Source of the DNA: Deltaproteobacteria bacterium | Lineage (GTDB): Bacteria; UBA10199; JACPAL01 | DNA: 64,000 bases | Direction of reading: 5' to 3' | NCBI GenBank assembly: GCA_016180845.1 | Contig: JACPAK010000004.1 | Span: 62,001-126,000, forward strand | The notes under the pieces: generated by a model | Seen by the model: only the letters and a program-made list of their open reading frames with translations | What the model was told of the DNA's origin: nothing | Database searches by the model: none | Position numbers and translations under genes: made by a program | Shown: positions 1 to 9,360 of the stretch, piece after piece | How the letters are laid out: each line of letters begins with the position of its first letter | Numbering within the stretch: position 1 is the first letter of the stretch

Positions 1-96
1 AATAACGACCCTTTTGGTCCCGGCCTCAGAGGACGAAAGAGAGAGGGTGATCAGAAAACCAGCAAGAAGAAATGATCTATAAAGGGATATTCCCAT
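1..96 (-). CDS. Partial gene, N-terminus of an exported protein
   Basis: An open frame runs from an ATG at 96 off the left edge of the window (32 codons, no stop). The first residues, MGISLYRS followed by the hydrophobic stretch [12 protein letters not shown] and then SSSEAG, look like a signal peptide with a cleavage region near residue 25. The ATG lies inside the last codons of the upstream carboxylase gene (20-nt overlap), which suggests translational coupling in one operon. Too little is present to name a family. It could also be chance, because it was found only by reading past the carboxylase stop codon. Confidence 0.5.
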   Translation of the reverse strand, partial: MGISLYRSFLLAGFLITLSLSSSEAGTKRVVI

Positions 97-1627
97 GTTT
101 TTTTGGCGGGTTTTTGTCGCGTTTATTTTTGAGCATCTCCAACGCATCGATGATCCGGCGGCGGGTGTCGCGGGGGAGGATCACATCATCGATAAATCCA
201 AGTTCGGCTGCTTTGTACGGATTTGCGAAGGCCTTTCGATAGTCGGCAACTAGTCGCTCCTTCTCCCTTGCTGGATCCTTCGCTTGTGCGAGTTGATTTC
301 TAAAAATTATATTAACCGCCCCCTCAGGTCCCATGACTGCAATCTCCGCCGTCGGATAGGCCAGATTAATATCGCCACGAACATGTTTGGAACTCATGAC
401 GTCATACGCTCCACCATACGCCTTTCGCGTAATGATCGTGACCTTCGGGACTGTTGCCTCACAGAAGGCGTACAGAAGCTTCGCCCCATGCCGGATGATC
501 CCACCATACTCCTGATCCGTTCCGGGTAGAAAACCGGGGACATCAACAAACGTGACGATCGGAATATTGAAGGCATCGCAAAACCGGACAAATCTGGCCC
601 CCTTGATTGAGGCATTGATATCGAGACAACCGGCGAGATGGGCCGGCTGATTGGCGACAATCCCGACTGTTTTTCCATTCATCCGCGCAAATCCGATCAA
701 CATATTCTTCGCCCAATCGGTCTGAACCTCCAGAAAGGAGCCTTGATCGACAACGAGCTCGATCAATCCCTTCATGTCGTACGGCTTGTTCGGATTGTCC
801 GGGACCCACTCATCCAATTTCTCTTCGATGCGATCTGAGGGGTCATTTGCAGAAACGACTGGTGGATCCTCCAAATTATTCGAGGGGAGATAACTTAAAA
901 GTCGACGGGTCGTCGCAAGACAATTTTTGTCGTTCTCGGTGATGAAATGGGCAACCCCTGATTTCGCGTTATGGGTCATCGCCCCACCGAGGTCCTCTTT
1001 GGAAACCTCCTCATGCGTTACCGCTCGGATCACGTCAGGGCCGGTAATAAACATATGACTCGTCTTGTCGACCATCAGCACAAAATCGGTCATGGCGGGT
1101 GAATAGACCGCCCCACCGGCACAAGGTCCCATCACCACGGAAATTTGAGGAATCACACCCGAGGCCAAGACATTCCTCAAGAAAATATCGGCGTAACCGG
1201 CGAGGCTCATGACTCCTTCCTGAATCCTCGCCCCGCCGGAGTCATTGAGGCCGATCACCGGTGCCCCCACCTTCATCGCATGATCCATCACCTTGCAGAT
1301 CTTCTGCGCAAACATCTCCCCCAGCGAACCACCGAAAACAGTGAAATCCTGTGAAAAGACAAAAACGAGTCTCCCTTCGACTCGGCCATAACCAACAATG
1401 ACCCCATCCCCCGGGATTTTTTGCTCACCAATCCCAAACTCGGTCGCGCGATGGACGGCAAATCGATCGATCTCGACAAAGGTCTCTGGATCGAGAAGGA
1501 GATCGATCCGCTCACGGGCCGTCAGCTTTCCGGCGGCATGCTGCTTCTCGACCCGCTCCGGGCCCCCTGACTCGATAGCCTCCTGATTACGACGGCTGAG
1601 CTCATCAACTTTTTCCTGTGAAGACAT
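77..1627 (-). CDS. pccB: Acyl-CoA (propionyl-CoA type) carboxylase beta subunit
   Basis: This is the carboxyltransferase subunit of a biotin-dependent acyl-CoA carboxylase or decarboxylase (PccB/MmdA family). It moves carboxyl from carboxybiotin to propionyl-CoA or a similar acyl-CoA in the cytoplasm. The 516-aa length fits the family. It carries the N-terminal crotonase-like half with [13 protein letters not shown] and a [12 protein letters not shown] oxyanion region, and the C-terminal half with [23 protein letters not shown] and the [10 protein letters not shown] motif. The start at 1627 ([10 protein letters not shown]) is preferred over an ATG 48 nt upstream because family members begin this way and a GAG lies 8-10 nt before it. 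The biotinylated alpha subunit is not in the window. Decarboxylase or transcarboxylase use cannot be excluded from sequence alone. Confidence 0.93.
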   Translation of the reverse strand: MSSQEKVDELSRRNQEAIESGGPERVEKQHAAGKLTARERIDLLLDPETFVEIDRFAVHRATEFGIGEQKIPGDGVIVGYGRVEGRLVFVFSQDFTVFGGSLGEMFAQKICKVMDHAMKVGAPVIGLNDSGGARIQEGVMSLAGYADIFLRNVLASGVIPQISVVMGPCAGGAVYSPAMTDFVLMVDKTSHMFITGPDVIRAVTHEEVSKEDLGGAMTHNAKSGVAHFITENDKNCLATTRRLLSYLPSNNLEDPPVVSANDPSDRIEEKLDEWVPDNPNKPYDMKGLIELVVDQGSFLEVQTDWAKNMLIGFARMNGKTVGIVANQPAHLAGCLDINASIKGARFVRFCDAFNIPIVTFVDVPGFLPGTDQEYGGIIRHGAKLLYAFCEATVPKVTIITRKAYGGAYDVMSSKHVRGDINLAYPTAEIAVMGPEGAVNIIFRNQLAQAKDPAREKERLVADYRKAFANPYKAAELGFIDDVILPRDTRRRIIDALEMLKNKRDKNPPKKHGNIPL

Positions 1628-1698
1628 AGAGTTAATCTCACGAAATATTTCTTTTCTATTGAACTTGCAAAGCATTTTTTCTTAGAGTCGGACGAACC

Positions 1699-2739
1699 AT
1701 GCTTCGCGAACATGTCAAAAAACTAAAGGCCTATTCGGTCGAACAACCAGCTCACCGGATCAAGCTGAATCAAAACGAATCTCCGTACGACCTTCCGGCT
1801 GAGTTAAAAAATAAGGTCATCGAAAAGATCCGTGATCTGAACTGGAATCGCTACGCCTCCCCTTTTGCCGATTCCCTGCGTCGCGCCATTGCCAAAAAAG
1901 AGGATTGGGATCCGGAAGGGGTTCTCCTGCAAAATGGATCAAACAGCCTTATCAATATTATCGTCACCGCAACGGCGATACGAGGCAAGCTCATGACGGT
2001 AGCCCCCAGCTTTTCTCTCTACGCCATGGAAGGGAAAATCTTTGAAAATCGCGTGATCGAGATCCCCTTGGATCCGGAAGATTTTTCATTGCCGCTGAAA
2101 TCCTTTTTGCAAAAGCTAAAGAAAGAAAAACCGTCGGTTGTTTTTTTGGCCAATCCCAACGCCCCGACCGGCAATCTTTTCCCTGAAGAGGAACTGCTTC
2201 AAATCGTGAAGGCAAGGAAAGAAACGATCGTGGTGGTCGATGAGGCCTACTACCCCTTCTCCAAAAAAACGATGAGACCGCACCTCAAGGATTATGAGAA
2301 TTTAGTCATTCTGCGCACCTTCTCGAAGGCCTTTTCCGCCGCAGGGATCCGTCTCGGATATCTTCTGGCTGCCCCCTCGCTCGCTCGGGAACTTAGAAAG
2401 GTTATGCGCCCCTTTTGCATCAACCTCTTTCAGGAGGCTGTGGGACAAGTGATGCTCGATCACCCTGGATATGTGAGTGATGTTGTCAATCAGATCGTCC
2501 GGGAACGGGAGATGCTTTTCAATGAGCTCAAAAAAATCCCGGGGACGATCTCCTACCCCTCTCAGGCGAATTACATCCTGTTTCGTGTTGCGAACGCCTC
2601 CAAGACATATACCAGTCTCCTGGATCAGGGGGTTCTCGTCCGTCCGATGCACGGCAAGGGGATCGAAAACTGCCTTCGTGTAACGATCGGAACCCCCGAA
2701 GAAAACCGGCTCTTCCTTCAGGCCTTATCAAAACCTTGA
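1699..2739 (+). CDS. hisC: Histidinol-phosphate aminotransferase
   Basis: This is a fold-type I PLP aminotransferase that converts imidazole-acetol phosphate and glutamate to histidinol phosphate in histidine synthesis. At 346 aa it has the expected length. Visible landmarks are KLNQNESPYDLP near residue 22, ANPNAPTG at 151-158, D181 in DEAYYPF, the PLP-binding K210 in the TFSKAFSAAGIRLGY block, and R-containing LRVTIGTPEEN near the C-terminus. It is transcribed divergently from pccB, with about 70 nt between starts, and no other his gene is near. HisC-like enzymes can also act on aromatic or other amino acids, so the physiological substrate is inferred. Confidence 0.9.
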   Translation: MLREHVKKLKAYSVEQPAHRIKLNQNESPYDLPAELKNKVIEKIRDLNWNRYASPFADSLRRAIAKKEDWDPEGVLLQNGSNSLINIIVTATAIRGKLMTVAPSFSLYAMEGKIFENRVIEIPLDPEDFSLPLKSFLQKLKKEKPSVVFLANPNAPTGNLFPEEELLQIVKARKETIVVVDEAYYPFSKKTMRPHLKDYENLVILRTFSKAFSAAGIRLGYLLAAPSLARELRKVMRPFCINLFQEAVGQVMLDHPGYVSDVVNQIVREREMLFNELKKIPGTISYPSQANYILFRVANASKTYTSLLDQGVLVRPMHGKGIENCLRVTIGTPEENRLFLQALSKP

Positions 2740-2768
2740 CAAGCAGCCCGATTTTCACCTAGTGGGTC

Positions 2769-2802
2769 TTGACTCGGATATAGGACCTTGCTAGTCTTAT
2801 AT
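2769..2802 (+). promoter_or_regulatory. SUF operon promoter with overlapping dyad operator
   Basis: A TTGACT -35 box (2769-2774) is followed after 17 nt by a weak -10, TAGTCT (2792-2797). An inverted repeat ATATAGGAC-N7-GTCTTATAT (2778-2802, 8 of 9 positions paired) covers the spacer and the -10. Its layout (ATA...GAC...GTC...TAT, 25 bp) resembles the type 1 site of IscR, an Rrf2-family regulator, though the inner bases differ from that consensus. The first gene downstream encodes an Rrf2 protein with three cysteines, so autorepression responsive to cluster supply is the natural reading. Confidence 0.65.
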
Positions 2803-2810
2803 CGCTAATA

Positions 2811-2870
2811 TTGGTGGGGTTAAACACATTAACATACTGATTTAATTAACTAAAATAAACGCCCCATCAA
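2811..2870 (+). promoter_or_regulatory. Foldable 5' leader of the SUF operon
   Basis: The roughly 85-nt leader can form a long-range stem between TTGGTGGGG (2811-2819) and CCCCATCAA (2862-2870), nine pairs with one wobble. It may enclose a small GTTAA/TTAAC hairpin (2819-2833), which would compete for one base. The interior is A/T rich. The ribosome-binding site AAGGA (2878-2882) stays outside the stem. It is not a riboswitch class I recognise; it may only stabilise the message. Confidence 0.35.
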
Positions 2871-2889
2871 AGACTAAAAGGATCTTAAA

Positions 2890-3342
2890 ATGCTTCACTT
2901 CAATAGAAAAACAGAATATGCCCTCCTGGCGCTCGAGCATATGGCGCGAAAGGATGATTCGACGGAAACAGTCACGAGCGCCCGGGAAATAGCGATTGCT
3001 CACCGGATCCCGTACCCGATTATGGCAAAAGTGATGCAGCTCCTCGCGAACAAAGGGTTCATTAAGTCGGTCCAGGGGACCAAGGGAGGTTATGTCCTCG
3101 CAAAAAGCCCGGAGGAGATCACTGTTGAGAACATTGTCTATATCTTTGAGGGGTCATTGGCGGTCGCCGAATGTTTCAAAGAGGAGAAGATCTCCTGCCC
3201 TCAATGGGATGGTTGCTTGATCAAAGGTCCCTTCTCGGAACTCAATCGAAAGATCCATACCCTCTTGGCCCAAACGACGGTGAAACAACTGATCAAAACG
3301 GATCACAAAGAATTCGAGCTCCCGAGTCATAAGGAGATGTGA
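2890..3342 (+). CDS. Rrf2-family Fe-S responsive repressor of the SUF operon
   Basis: This 150-aa winged-helix regulator carries the Rrf2 signature: an N-terminal [16 protein letters not shown] helix, a recognition region [24 protein letters not shown], and the wing [16 protein letters not shown]. Three cysteines at C95, C103 and C109 sit where IscR and related proteins bind an iron-sulfur cluster, so it probably senses cluster status. It is the first gene of the SUF operon and ends 1 nt before the sufB start. The AAGGA ribosome-binding site at 2878 supports this start. Naming it SufR or IscR would be by analogy. The dyad at 2778-2802 is its likely operator. Confidence 0.88.
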   Translation: MLHFNRKTEYALLALEHMARKDDSTETVTSAREIAIAHRIPYPIMAKVMQLLANKGFIKSVQGTKGGYVLAKSPEEITVENIVYIFEGSLAVAECFKEEKISCPQWDGCLIKGPFSELNRKIHTLLAQTTVKQLIKTDHKEFELPSHKEM

Positions 3343-3343
3343 A

Positions 3344-4780
3344 ATGGAAGAAATAGAGAAAATAACGAGTCAGGAATACAAATACGGCTTCATCAGCCCG
3401 ATTGAGGCAGAGTCTGTACCAGCAGGGCTCAACGAAGAGACGATCAAACTCATCTCAAAAAAGAAAAATGAACCGTCTTTCATGTTGGAATGGAGGCTGA
3501 AGGCGTATCGACACTGGCTCACGATGCAAGAGCCGAAGTGGGCCAATGTCCATTATTCCCCGATCGATTATCAGGGAATCGTCTATTATTCGGCCCCAAA
3601 ATCCAAGAAGGAGGGGCCAAAGAGCCTGGACGAGATCGATCCAGAAGTTCGAAAGACATTTGAGAAACTTGGCATCTCGCTCGAGGAACAGATGAGATTG
3701 TCGGGCGTTGCGGTCGATGCGGTCCTCGATAGTGTCTCTGTCGCAACGACTTTTAAGGAAAAGCTTGCGGAGCTGGGAATTATCTTTTGTTCGTTTTCAG
3801 AGGCGGTCCAAAACCATCCTGACCTCGTGAAGAAATATCTGGGATCGGTTGTTCCTTATACAGACAATTTCTTTGCAACCCTTAACTCAGCAGTCTTTTC
3901 CGATGGCTCCTTTTGTTACATCCCAAAAGGGGTCCGCTGTCCGATGGAACTTTCCACGTATTTCCGGATCAATGCCGCCAATACCGGTCAGTTTGAACGA
4001 ACATTGATCATTGCGGATGAGGGAAGTTATGTCAGTTACTTGGAAGGTTGTACCGCCCCGATGCGTGATGAAAACCAATTGCATGCCGCTGTCGTGGAAC
4101 TGATCGCCCTCGATAACGCCCAGATCAAGTATTCCACCGTCCAGAACTGGTATCCTGGAGACAAAGAAGGCAAGGGGGGGATCTACAACTTCGTTACGAA
4201 ACGAGGCAAATGCGTCGGAAAAAATTCAAAGATCTCATGGACGCAGGTCGAGACCGGCTCCGCAATCACCTGGAAATATCCGAGCTGTATCCTTCAGGGT
4301 GACAACTCCATCGGAGAATTCTATTCTGTTGCGGTGACGAATAACTATCAGCAGGCTGACACCGGCACGAAAATGATCCATATTGGTAAAAATACGCGCA
4401 GCACGATCATTAGCAAAGGGATCTCGGCGGGCCATGGGCAAAATACCTATCGCGGACTCGTCAAGATTCAAAAGGGGGCGACTAATGCAAGGAACTATTC
4501 CCAGTGCGATTCCCTGCTGATGGGGCCCCAGTGTGGGGCTCACACATTCCCCTATGTCGAGGTGAAAAACAGTTCTTCAACACTTGAGCATGAGGCCTCG
4601 ACCTCGAAGATTAACGAGGATCAACTCTTTTACTGTCGCCAGAGAGGGATCTCTTCGGAGGATGCTGTGAACCTGATCGTAAACGGATTTTGTAAAGAAG
4701 TCTTCCGCGAGCTCCCGATGGAGTTCGCCGTCGAGGCTCAGAAACTTTTAGGGGTTAGCTTGGAAGGAGCGGTTGGATAA
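3344..4780 (+). CDS. sufB: Fe-S cluster assembly scaffold SufB
   Basis: SufB is the core scaffold subunit of the SufBCD complex, on which sulfide and iron are assembled into [4Fe-4S] or [2Fe-2S] clusters in the cytoplasm. The 478-aa length is typical. Family blocks visible include the C-terminal beta-helix region with [42 protein letters not shown], and the conserved [15 protein letters not shown] stretch followed by [13 protein letters not shown]. It starts immediately after the regulator stop and is followed by sufC after 21 nt. The full operon order strongly supports the assignment. Confidence 0.97.
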   Translation: MEEIEKITSQEYKYGFISPIEAESVPAGLNEETIKLISKKKNEPSFMLEWRLKAYRHWLTMQEPKWANVHYSPIDYQGIVYYSAPKSKKEGPKSLDEIDPEVRKTFEKLGISLEEQMRLSGVAVDAVLDSVSVATTFKEKLAELGIIFCSFSEAVQNHPDLVKKYLGSVVPYTDNFFATLNSAVFSDGSFCYIPKGVRCPMELSTYFRINAANTGQFERTLIIADEGSYVSYLEGCTAPMRDENQLHAAVVELIALDNAQIKYSTVQNWYPGDKEGKGGIYNFVTKRGKCVGKNSKISWTQVETGSAITWKYPSCILQGDNSIGEFYSVAVTNNYQQADTGTKMIHIGKNTRSTIISKGISAGHGQNTYRGLVKIQKGATNARNYSQCDSLLMGPQCGAHTFPYVEVKNSSSTLEHEASTSKINEDQLFYCRQRGISSEDAVNLIVNGFCKEVFRELPMEFAVEAQKLLGVSLEGAVG

Positions 4781-4801
4781 GGGGGAAAAGGAGAAATTAA
4801 A

Positions 4802-5569
4802 ATGACGATGCTCGAAATAAAAAATTTGCATGCACGAATCGGCCAGGATGAAATTCTTCAAGGAATCAATCTGAAGGTTCAGCCAGGAGAGGTTCATGCC
4901 ATTATGGGACCCAACGCCTCCGGAAAGAGCACCCTCGCCAACGTCCTCGCCGGACGGGAAAGTTATGAGGTCACGAAGGGAGAGGTTCTTTATGAGGGGA
5001 AGAATCTCCTCAAGGTATCCCCGGAAGAAAGGGCTCGGGAGGGGATCTTCCTCGCCTTTCAATATCCTGTGGAGATCCCGGGAATCAGCAATGCCTACTT
5101 CCTCAAGGCGGCCCTGAATGCGATCCGAAAACATCGTGGTGAAGAGGAACTCGATGCGATGGAATTTCTGGCTCTGGCAAAGGAAAAGATGAAACTCCTT
5201 CAAATGGAGGATTCTCTCTTGAATCGTCCTGTGAACGAAGGATTCTCCGGTGGGGAAAAGAAGAGAAACGAGATCCTTCAGATGGCGATCCTCGATCCGA
5301 AACTGGCCATTTTGGATGAAACCGATTCCGGTCTGGATATCGATGCGTTGCGCATCGTCGCAAATGGCGTCAACACACTCCGAAATAAGAATCGAGCGAT
5401 TATCATGGTCACCCATTACCAAAGGCTCCTGAATTATATTGTCCCTGACTTCGTTCATGTCCTCGCGGACGGTCGTATTGTTCATTCAGGAACCAAAGAG
5501 CTGGCTCATGAACTCGAGGCCAAAGGCTACAGCTGGCTCGAGAAGGAAAAAAAGACGGCGAACTTATGA
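4802..5569 (+). CDS. sufC: Fe-S cluster assembly ATPase SufC
   Basis: SufC is the ABC-type ATPase of the SufBCD scaffold. ATP hydrolysis drives the conformational change needed for cluster assembly. Walker A is GPNASGKST (36-44), the ABC signature is [11 protein letters not shown] (about 148-158), and Walker B is [12 protein letters not shown] with the downstream H-loop in VTHYQRLL. At 255 aa it is normal. AAGGAG at 4788-4793 sits 8 nt before the chosen ATG; a second in-frame ATG two codons later is less well spaced. Its stop overlaps the sufD start (ATGA), indicating coupled translation. Confidence 0.97.
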   Translation: MTMLEIKNLHARIGQDEILQGINLKVQPGEVHAIMGPNASGKSTLANVLAGRESYEVTKGEVLYEGKNLLKVSPEERAREGIFLAFQYPVEIPGISNAYFLKAALNAIRKHRGEEELDAMEFLALAKEKMKLLQMEDSLLNRPVNEGFSGGEKKRNEILQMAILDPKLAILDETDSGLDIDALRIVANGVNTLRNKNRAIIMVTHYQRLLNYIVPDFVHVLADGRIVHSGTKELAHELEAKGYSWLEKEKKTANL

Positions 5570-6879
5570 CGAATGAGATGACCCAAAAATATCTCTCTGA
5601 TTTTGAAGGCGTGGGGACCACCCATCCCTTGTGGCTTCAGAAAATCCGGCACCAGGCGATGCGTCGGTTTGGTGAATTAGGTTTCCCAACAACGAGACAG
5701 GAAGAGTGGCGTTATACCTCGGTCGAACCGATCATCAAAAAAACATTCCGAACCCCGGAGACCTATCGCCCCGATGGTTTAAACCCCTCCGACCTCGATC
5801 CTTTGGGGTGCGGTGCGCTTGCCTCGATCCGACTCGTCTTCATCAATGGGCAATGGATGGAAAAATTCTCTCATCTGGAGGGAATCGATGGGATTCTTGT
5901 CTCATCTCTCGCAAATCAGCTTAAGGCAGGAGATGACCGTGTAAAAAACTCTCTCACCCGTTATGCACCTTATTCAGAAAACCCTTTCACGGCGCTGAAT
6001 ACCGCTTTTATCTCCGACGGGGCTTTTATTTTGCTGCCTAAAAACAGCCGTTTTGAAAAACCGATCGAAATCCTCTGGTACACCGACAGCAAGGACAACC
6101 CCCTGATGACACACCCTCGTCACCTTATTATCGCTGAAGAGGGGAGTGAGGCAACTATCCTGGAAAGTTATTTCGGGCAAGGATCCTACTTCACGAACGC
6201 GGTGACCGAAATTGTGCTGGGCGAAAATGCCACGCTTCATCATTATAAGTTGCAGCGAGAGGATGAAGAGGCCTTTCACCTCTCAACGATTCAGGCCTCC
6301 GAGGGTCAGGCAAGCCGTTTCACCTCTCATTCCCTTTCGATGGGGGGAAGAATCGCCCGAAACGAGATCCGCTCCTCGCTGAATGAAGAAGGGGCTGAAT
6401 GTGTGCTGAATGGATTTTATCTGACTCAAGGAAATCAGCATGTCGATCATCATACCTTGATTGACCATATCAAACCGCATGGGACAAGCCTGGAGCTCTA
6501 CAAGGGGATCCTCGATGGTCAATCAACAGCGGTCTTCGATGGAAATATCATCGTCCGCCCTCATGCGAATCAAACGAACGCGAGACAGACAAACAAAAAT
6601 CTCCTGCTGTCCAACGATGCCCTCGTGAACACGAGACCGCTTCTGGAGATCCATAATGATGATGTCAAATGCAATCACGGGGCAACGATCGGTCGATTGG
6701 ACGAGACACAGCTCTTCTATCTGCGTTCGCGAGGGATCGAAAATCAGGAGGCTCGAGCCCTACTGACCGCTGCATTTGCCCAGGAGGTCATTCAAGGGGT
6801 CAAGATCGACCCCCTGAAGGCCTATCTCGATCATGAACTTCGAAACCGGCTTAAGAATCGAAGACAGGAGGTGTCGTAA
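5566..6879 (+). CDS. sufD: Fe-S cluster assembly protein SufD
   Basis: SufD is the SufB paralogue that forms the SufBCD complex and helps iron acquisition. The 437-aa protein shows the paralogous beta-helix core ([55 protein letters not shown]) and the C-terminal [23 protein letters not shown] motif, which matches the equivalent SufB block with its usual CNHGAT variation. It starts in a 4-nt ATGA overlap with sufC and ends one base into the sufS start, so the genes are translationally coupled. Confidence 0.96.
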   Translation: MTNEMTQKYLSDFEGVGTTHPLWLQKIRHQAMRRFGELGFPTTRQEEWRYTSVEPIIKKTFRTPETYRPDGLNPSDLDPLGCGALASIRLVFINGQWMEKFSHLEGIDGILVSSLANQLKAGDDRVKNSLTRYAPYSENPFTALNTAFISDGAFILLPKNSRFEKPIEILWYTDSKDNPLMTHPRHLIIAEEGSEATILESYFGQGSYFTNAVTEIVLGENATLHHYKLQREDEEAFHLSTIQASEGQASRFTSHSLSMGGRIARNEIRSSLNEEGAECVLNGFYLTQGNQHVDHHTLIDHIKPHGTSLELYKGILDGQSTAVFDGNIIVRPHANQTNARQTNKNLLLSNDALVNTRPLLEIHNDDVKCNHGATIGRLDETQLFYLRSRGIENQEARALLTAAFAQEVIQGVKIDPLKAYLDHELRNRLKNRRQEVS

Positions 6880-8093
6880 TGTCCTGGGGTGATTGGTGGT
6901 ACGATTTTCCTATCCTGCATCAAAAGGTTCGTGGCAAGCCACTCGTCTATCTGGATAGCGCCGCAACCTCCCAAAAACCGAAGGCAGTTCTCGAGGCGAT
7001 GGAGCGATACTATCGTCAGGACAACGCCAATATTCACCGCGGGATCCACACCTTAAGCGAACGTGCCACTCAAGAGTATGAAAAAACCCGTACAAAAGTT
7101 CAGCATTTTCTGAATGCCCGTGAGAGTCGTGAAATTATCTTCGTCAGAGGGACAACAGAGGCGATTAACCTTGTGGCGCAAACATTCGGTCGTCAACAGG
7201 TCCATGCCGGCGATGAAGTCCTGATCTCTCACATGGAACACCACTCCAATATCGTCCCTTGGCAAATTCTCTGTGAGGAGGTCGGCGCGCATCTTAAAAT
7301 TATTCCGATCACGGACGCCGGGGAACTCAGGATGGATGACTATGAAAAACTCCTCGGCCCGAGGACAAAACTGGTCTCGATTGCCCATGTCTCGAATGCG
7401 CTGGGAACGATTAACCCGGTCAAAGAGATTGTTCGTTTGGCCCACAAGAAAGAAATTCCGGTACTGATCGATGGAGCCCAGGCAGCACCGCATATGAAGG
7501 TAGACGTCCAGGATCTCGACTGTGACTTCTACACCTTTTCTGGGCACAAACTTTACGGACCGACCGGCGTCGGCGTCCTGTATGGGAAGGCTCAACTTTT
7601 GGAATCGATGCCTCCGTATCAAGGGGGGGGCGACATGATCAGCGCCGTGACATTTGAAAAAACCACCTACAATGTCATCCCGTACAAATTCGAGGCGGGG
7701 ACCCCGCACATTGCGGGTGTCATTGGGCTCGGAACAGCGATCGATTACCTTGAGACCGTGGGCCTGCAAACTATTGAGACCTACGAGAAGAGTCTCCTGA
7801 AGTATGCGACAGAGGCACTCCTTTCTGTCCCGACCGTTAAAATTATCGGGACGGCGCGTGAAAAGGCGGCGGTGATTTCGTTCATCATGGATGATATTCA
7901 CCCCCATGATATTGGGACGATCCTCGATCAGGAAGGGATCGCGATCCGGACAGGCCATCACTGTGCGATGCCGCTCATGGATCGTTTTCAGGTCCCCGCA
8001 ACAGCGAGGATCTCATTCGCCCTTTATAATAAAAAAGAAGATATCGACGCCTTGATTAAAGGGCTTAAAAAGGTCGTGGAGGTGTTTGGGTGA
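6879..8093 (+). CDS. sufS: Cysteine desulfurase SufS
   Basis: SufS is a group II PLP-dependent cysteine desulfurase that supplies persulfide sulfur to the SUF scaffold through SufU or SufE. The PLP lysine is K224 in [11 protein letters not shown] and the catalytic cysteine is C362 in [14 protein letters not shown], the spacing and sequence typical of SufS rather than IscS. The 404-aa length is normal. It starts on the last base of the sufD stop. The 3' end (GAGGTGTTTGG) is partly duplicated just before sufU, on the far side of a palindromic repeat. Confidence 0.96.
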   Translation: MSWGDWWYDFPILHQKVRGKPLVYLDSAATSQKPKAVLEAMERYYRQDNANIHRGIHTLSERATQEYEKTRTKVQHFLNARESREIIFVRGTTEAINLVAQTFGRQQVHAGDEVLISHMEHHSNIVPWQILCEEVGAHLKIIPITDAGELRMDDYEKLLGPRTKLVSIAHVSNALGTINPVKEIVRLAHKKEIPVLIDGAQAAPHMKVDVQDLDCDFYTFSGHKLYGPTGVGVLYGKAQLLESMPPYQGGGDMISAVTFEKTTYNVIPYKFEAGTPHIAGVIGLGTAIDYLETVGLQTIETYEKSLLKYATEALLSVPTVKIIGTAREKAAVISFIMDDIHPHDIGTILDQEGIAIRTGHHCAMPLMDRFQVPATARISFALYNKKEDIDALIKGLKKVVEVFG

Positions 8094-8190
8094 ATTATCA
8101 AATAACCAGCCCCAAAGGGGCGTTGAGGGGGAGGCTCCATCCCCGCCGTTTCCAAGGCGGGGTGGAGGGGGCGACGTGAGCCCCTACAAA
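8094..8190. repeat. GC-rich palindromic repeat between sufS and sufU
   Basis: This noncoding insert holds a strong hairpin, CTCCATCCCCGCC (8135-8147) with GGCGGGGTGGAG (8156-8167), and a smaller CCCC-AAA-GGGG hairpin near 8110. It ends in GCCCCTAC, the same octamer that bounds the palindrome inside hemD near 63.4 kb. GAGGTGTTTGG occurs on both sides (8079-8089 in sufS, 8194-8204 before sufU), consistent with insertion that duplicated its target. It could also act as an mRNA stability or attenuation hairpin. Confidence 0.6.
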
Positions 8191-8207
8191 GTTGAGGTGT
8201 TTGGATA

Positions 8208-8681
8208 ATGTCTGAACTTTCTGGACTCTATCAAGAAGTGATTCTTGATCATAATCGCCAACCCCGAAATTTTCAAAAAATGGAGGGGGCCGATCGGATT
8301 CAGGAGGGATACAATCCTCTCTGTGGGGATCGTCTCACCCTCTTCGTCAAACTGGAGGGGGATCGGATCCAGAATATCAGTTTTGTCGGATCGGGATGCG
8401 CGATCTCGAAGGCCTCCAGTTCCTTGATGACCACCGTCGTGAAAGGAAAGGAGATCCAGGAGATCGAAAAACTCTTTAGTGGGTTTCATGACCTGGTCAC
8501 CACCAAAACGACCTCAATCTCCCAAGAAAAACTGGGTAAGTTAGTCGTTTTTTCGGGCGTCTCTGAATTTCCAGCCAGGGTCAAGTGTGCTACACTCGCC
8601 TGGCATACGCTCCTCGCCGCGCTTCATGGGGAGAAGAAAATTGTTTCAACAGAAGAGGATGGGGATGGAACTCAAGGATGA
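8208..8681 (+). CDS. sufU: SUF scaffold or sulfur-transfer protein SufU
   Basis: This SufU/IscU-like protein accepts persulfide sulfur from SufS. SufU proteins usually bind zinc rather than serving as the main scaffold. The ligand set C39-x-D41 (NPLCGDRL), C64 (VGSGCAISKASSS) and C127 (VKCATLAWHTLLAAL) is present, and the extended loop after the second cysteine (residues about 75-118) is the usual SufU insertion. At 157 aa it is typical. GAGGTG at 8194-8199 is a plausible ribosome-binding site, 8 nt before the ATG, and it lies in the duplicated end of sufS. Confidence 0.93.
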   Translation: MSELSGLYQEVILDHNRQPRNFQKMEGADRIQEGYNPLCGDRLTLFVKLEGDRIQNISFVGSGCAISKASSSLMTTVVKGKEIQEIEKLFSGFHDLVTTKTTSISQEKLGKLVVFSGVSEFPARVKCATLAWHTLLAALHGEKKIVSTEEDGDGTQG

Positions 8682-8967
8682 AATTATTGAGGCGTTGAAG
8701 AACTGCTACGATCCTGAGATCCCGGTAAATATTTATGAACTGGGATTGATTTATGATATTCAGGTTGATGAATCGAAGGCTGTTGCAATCAAAATGACCT
8801 TGACCTCCCCTGCCTGTCCTGTGGCCGGTTCTCTGCCTCCGGAGGTTCAGAGAAAAGTAAAAGGGGTCACTGGAGTCACTGATGCGAAGGTTGATGTCGT
8901 CTGGGATCCGCCCTGGGGACCCCAGATGATGAGTGAGGCGGCAAGGTTGCAGTTGGGGATAGGGTAA
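8665..8967 (+). CDS. sufT: SufT / MIP18-family (DUF59) Fe-S maturation factor
   Basis: This 100-aa protein of the DUF59/MIP18 family is probably involved in delivery or maturation of iron-sulfur clusters, as for SufT in Firmicutes. The family pattern is clear: YDPEIPVNIYELGLIYDI near the N-terminus, TSPACPVAGSLPPEV with the conserved C51, and VDVVWDPPWGPQMMS. I place the start at 8665 (MELKDEI), 6 nt after AGAGG at 8654-8658. ATG at 8659 is possible, and a far-upstream ATG inside sufU is not needed. It overlaps the end of sufU by 17 nt. Confidence 0.92.
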   Translation: MELKDEIIEALKNCYDPEIPVNIYELGLIYDIQVDESKAVAIKMTLTSPACPVAGSLPPEVQRKVKGVTGVTDAKVDVVWDPPWGPQMMSEAARLQLGIG

Positions 8968-8969
8968 TC

Positions 8970-9026
8970 ACCTCTCCCTCCGTCTCCCTCTCCTTATTAA
9001 GGAGAGGGAGAGTCAGAGGGTGAGGT
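8970..9026. repeat. Nested palindromic repeat between sufT and grxD
   Basis: A perfect 12-bp stem, CTCCCTCTCCTT (8984-8995) with AAGGAGAGGGAG (8999-9010), has a 3-nt loop. It is enclosed by a second stem, ACCTCTCCCTC (8970-8980) with GAGGGTGAGGT (9016-9026), 10 of 11 paired. There is no run of T after it, so it resembles a dispersed palindromic repeat more than a terminator. The grxD ribosome-binding site (AAAGGAG, about 9031-9037) follows directly. Confidence 0.7.
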
Positions 9027-9045
9027 CAAAAAAGGAGAAACAAAC

Positions 9046-9354
9046 ATGTCAGATGACCTGCATAAAAAAATCGAGGGGATCGTGAGATCAAACAAGATCG
9101 TGATCTTTATGAAAGGAACCCCAGAAGCACCACGATGTGGCTTCTCGAATCAGGCAGTCCAGGTCTTGAAAACACTGGGCCAACAGATCCATGCCGTCGA
9201 TGTCCTTCAGGACGAACTTCTCTGGGATGCACTCGAGAAATACACCGAATGGCCGACGGTTCCTCAGATCTTTATCAACGGGGAATTTGTTGGAGGGTGT
9301 GATATCGTCACGGAACTCAATGAGCGTGGTGAGTTGGCCAAACTGGCAAAATAA
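9046..9354 (+). CDS. grxD: Monothiol glutaredoxin, Grx4 family
   Basis: This is a CGFS-type monothiol glutaredoxin, 102 aa. The active motif CGFS is at 31-34 in APRCGFSNQAV, followed by the glutathione-contact WPTVPQIFINGEFVGGCDI block. Grx4 proteins bind a glutathione-ligated [2Fe-2S] cluster and carry clusters from scaffold to client. It is the last gene of the SUF operon, after a palindromic repeat, which fits that carrier role. No thiol-disulfide reductase activity is expected because only one active-site cysteine is present. Confidence 0.93.
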   Translation: MSDDLHKKIEGIVRSNKIVIFMKGTPEAPRCGFSNQAVQVLKTLGQQIHAVDVLQDELLWDALEKYTEWPTVPQIFINGEFVGGCDIVTELNERGELAKLAK

Positions 9355-9360
9355 TTTCTA

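Noticed and set aside
4748-5485. 245-aa minus-strand frame opposite sufC
   Set aside because: It is antisense to a fully convincing SufC with Walker motifs; no independent evidence for coding.
7053-7961. 302-aa open frame on the minus strand opposite sufS
   Set aside because: It lies entirely within a clear SufS gene, has no family features, and its codon pattern is the complement of the real gene.
8970-9026. Hairpin after sufT as an intrinsic terminator
   Set aside because: There is no T-tract and grxD follows on the same strand with a good ribosome-binding site; it looks like a repeat.
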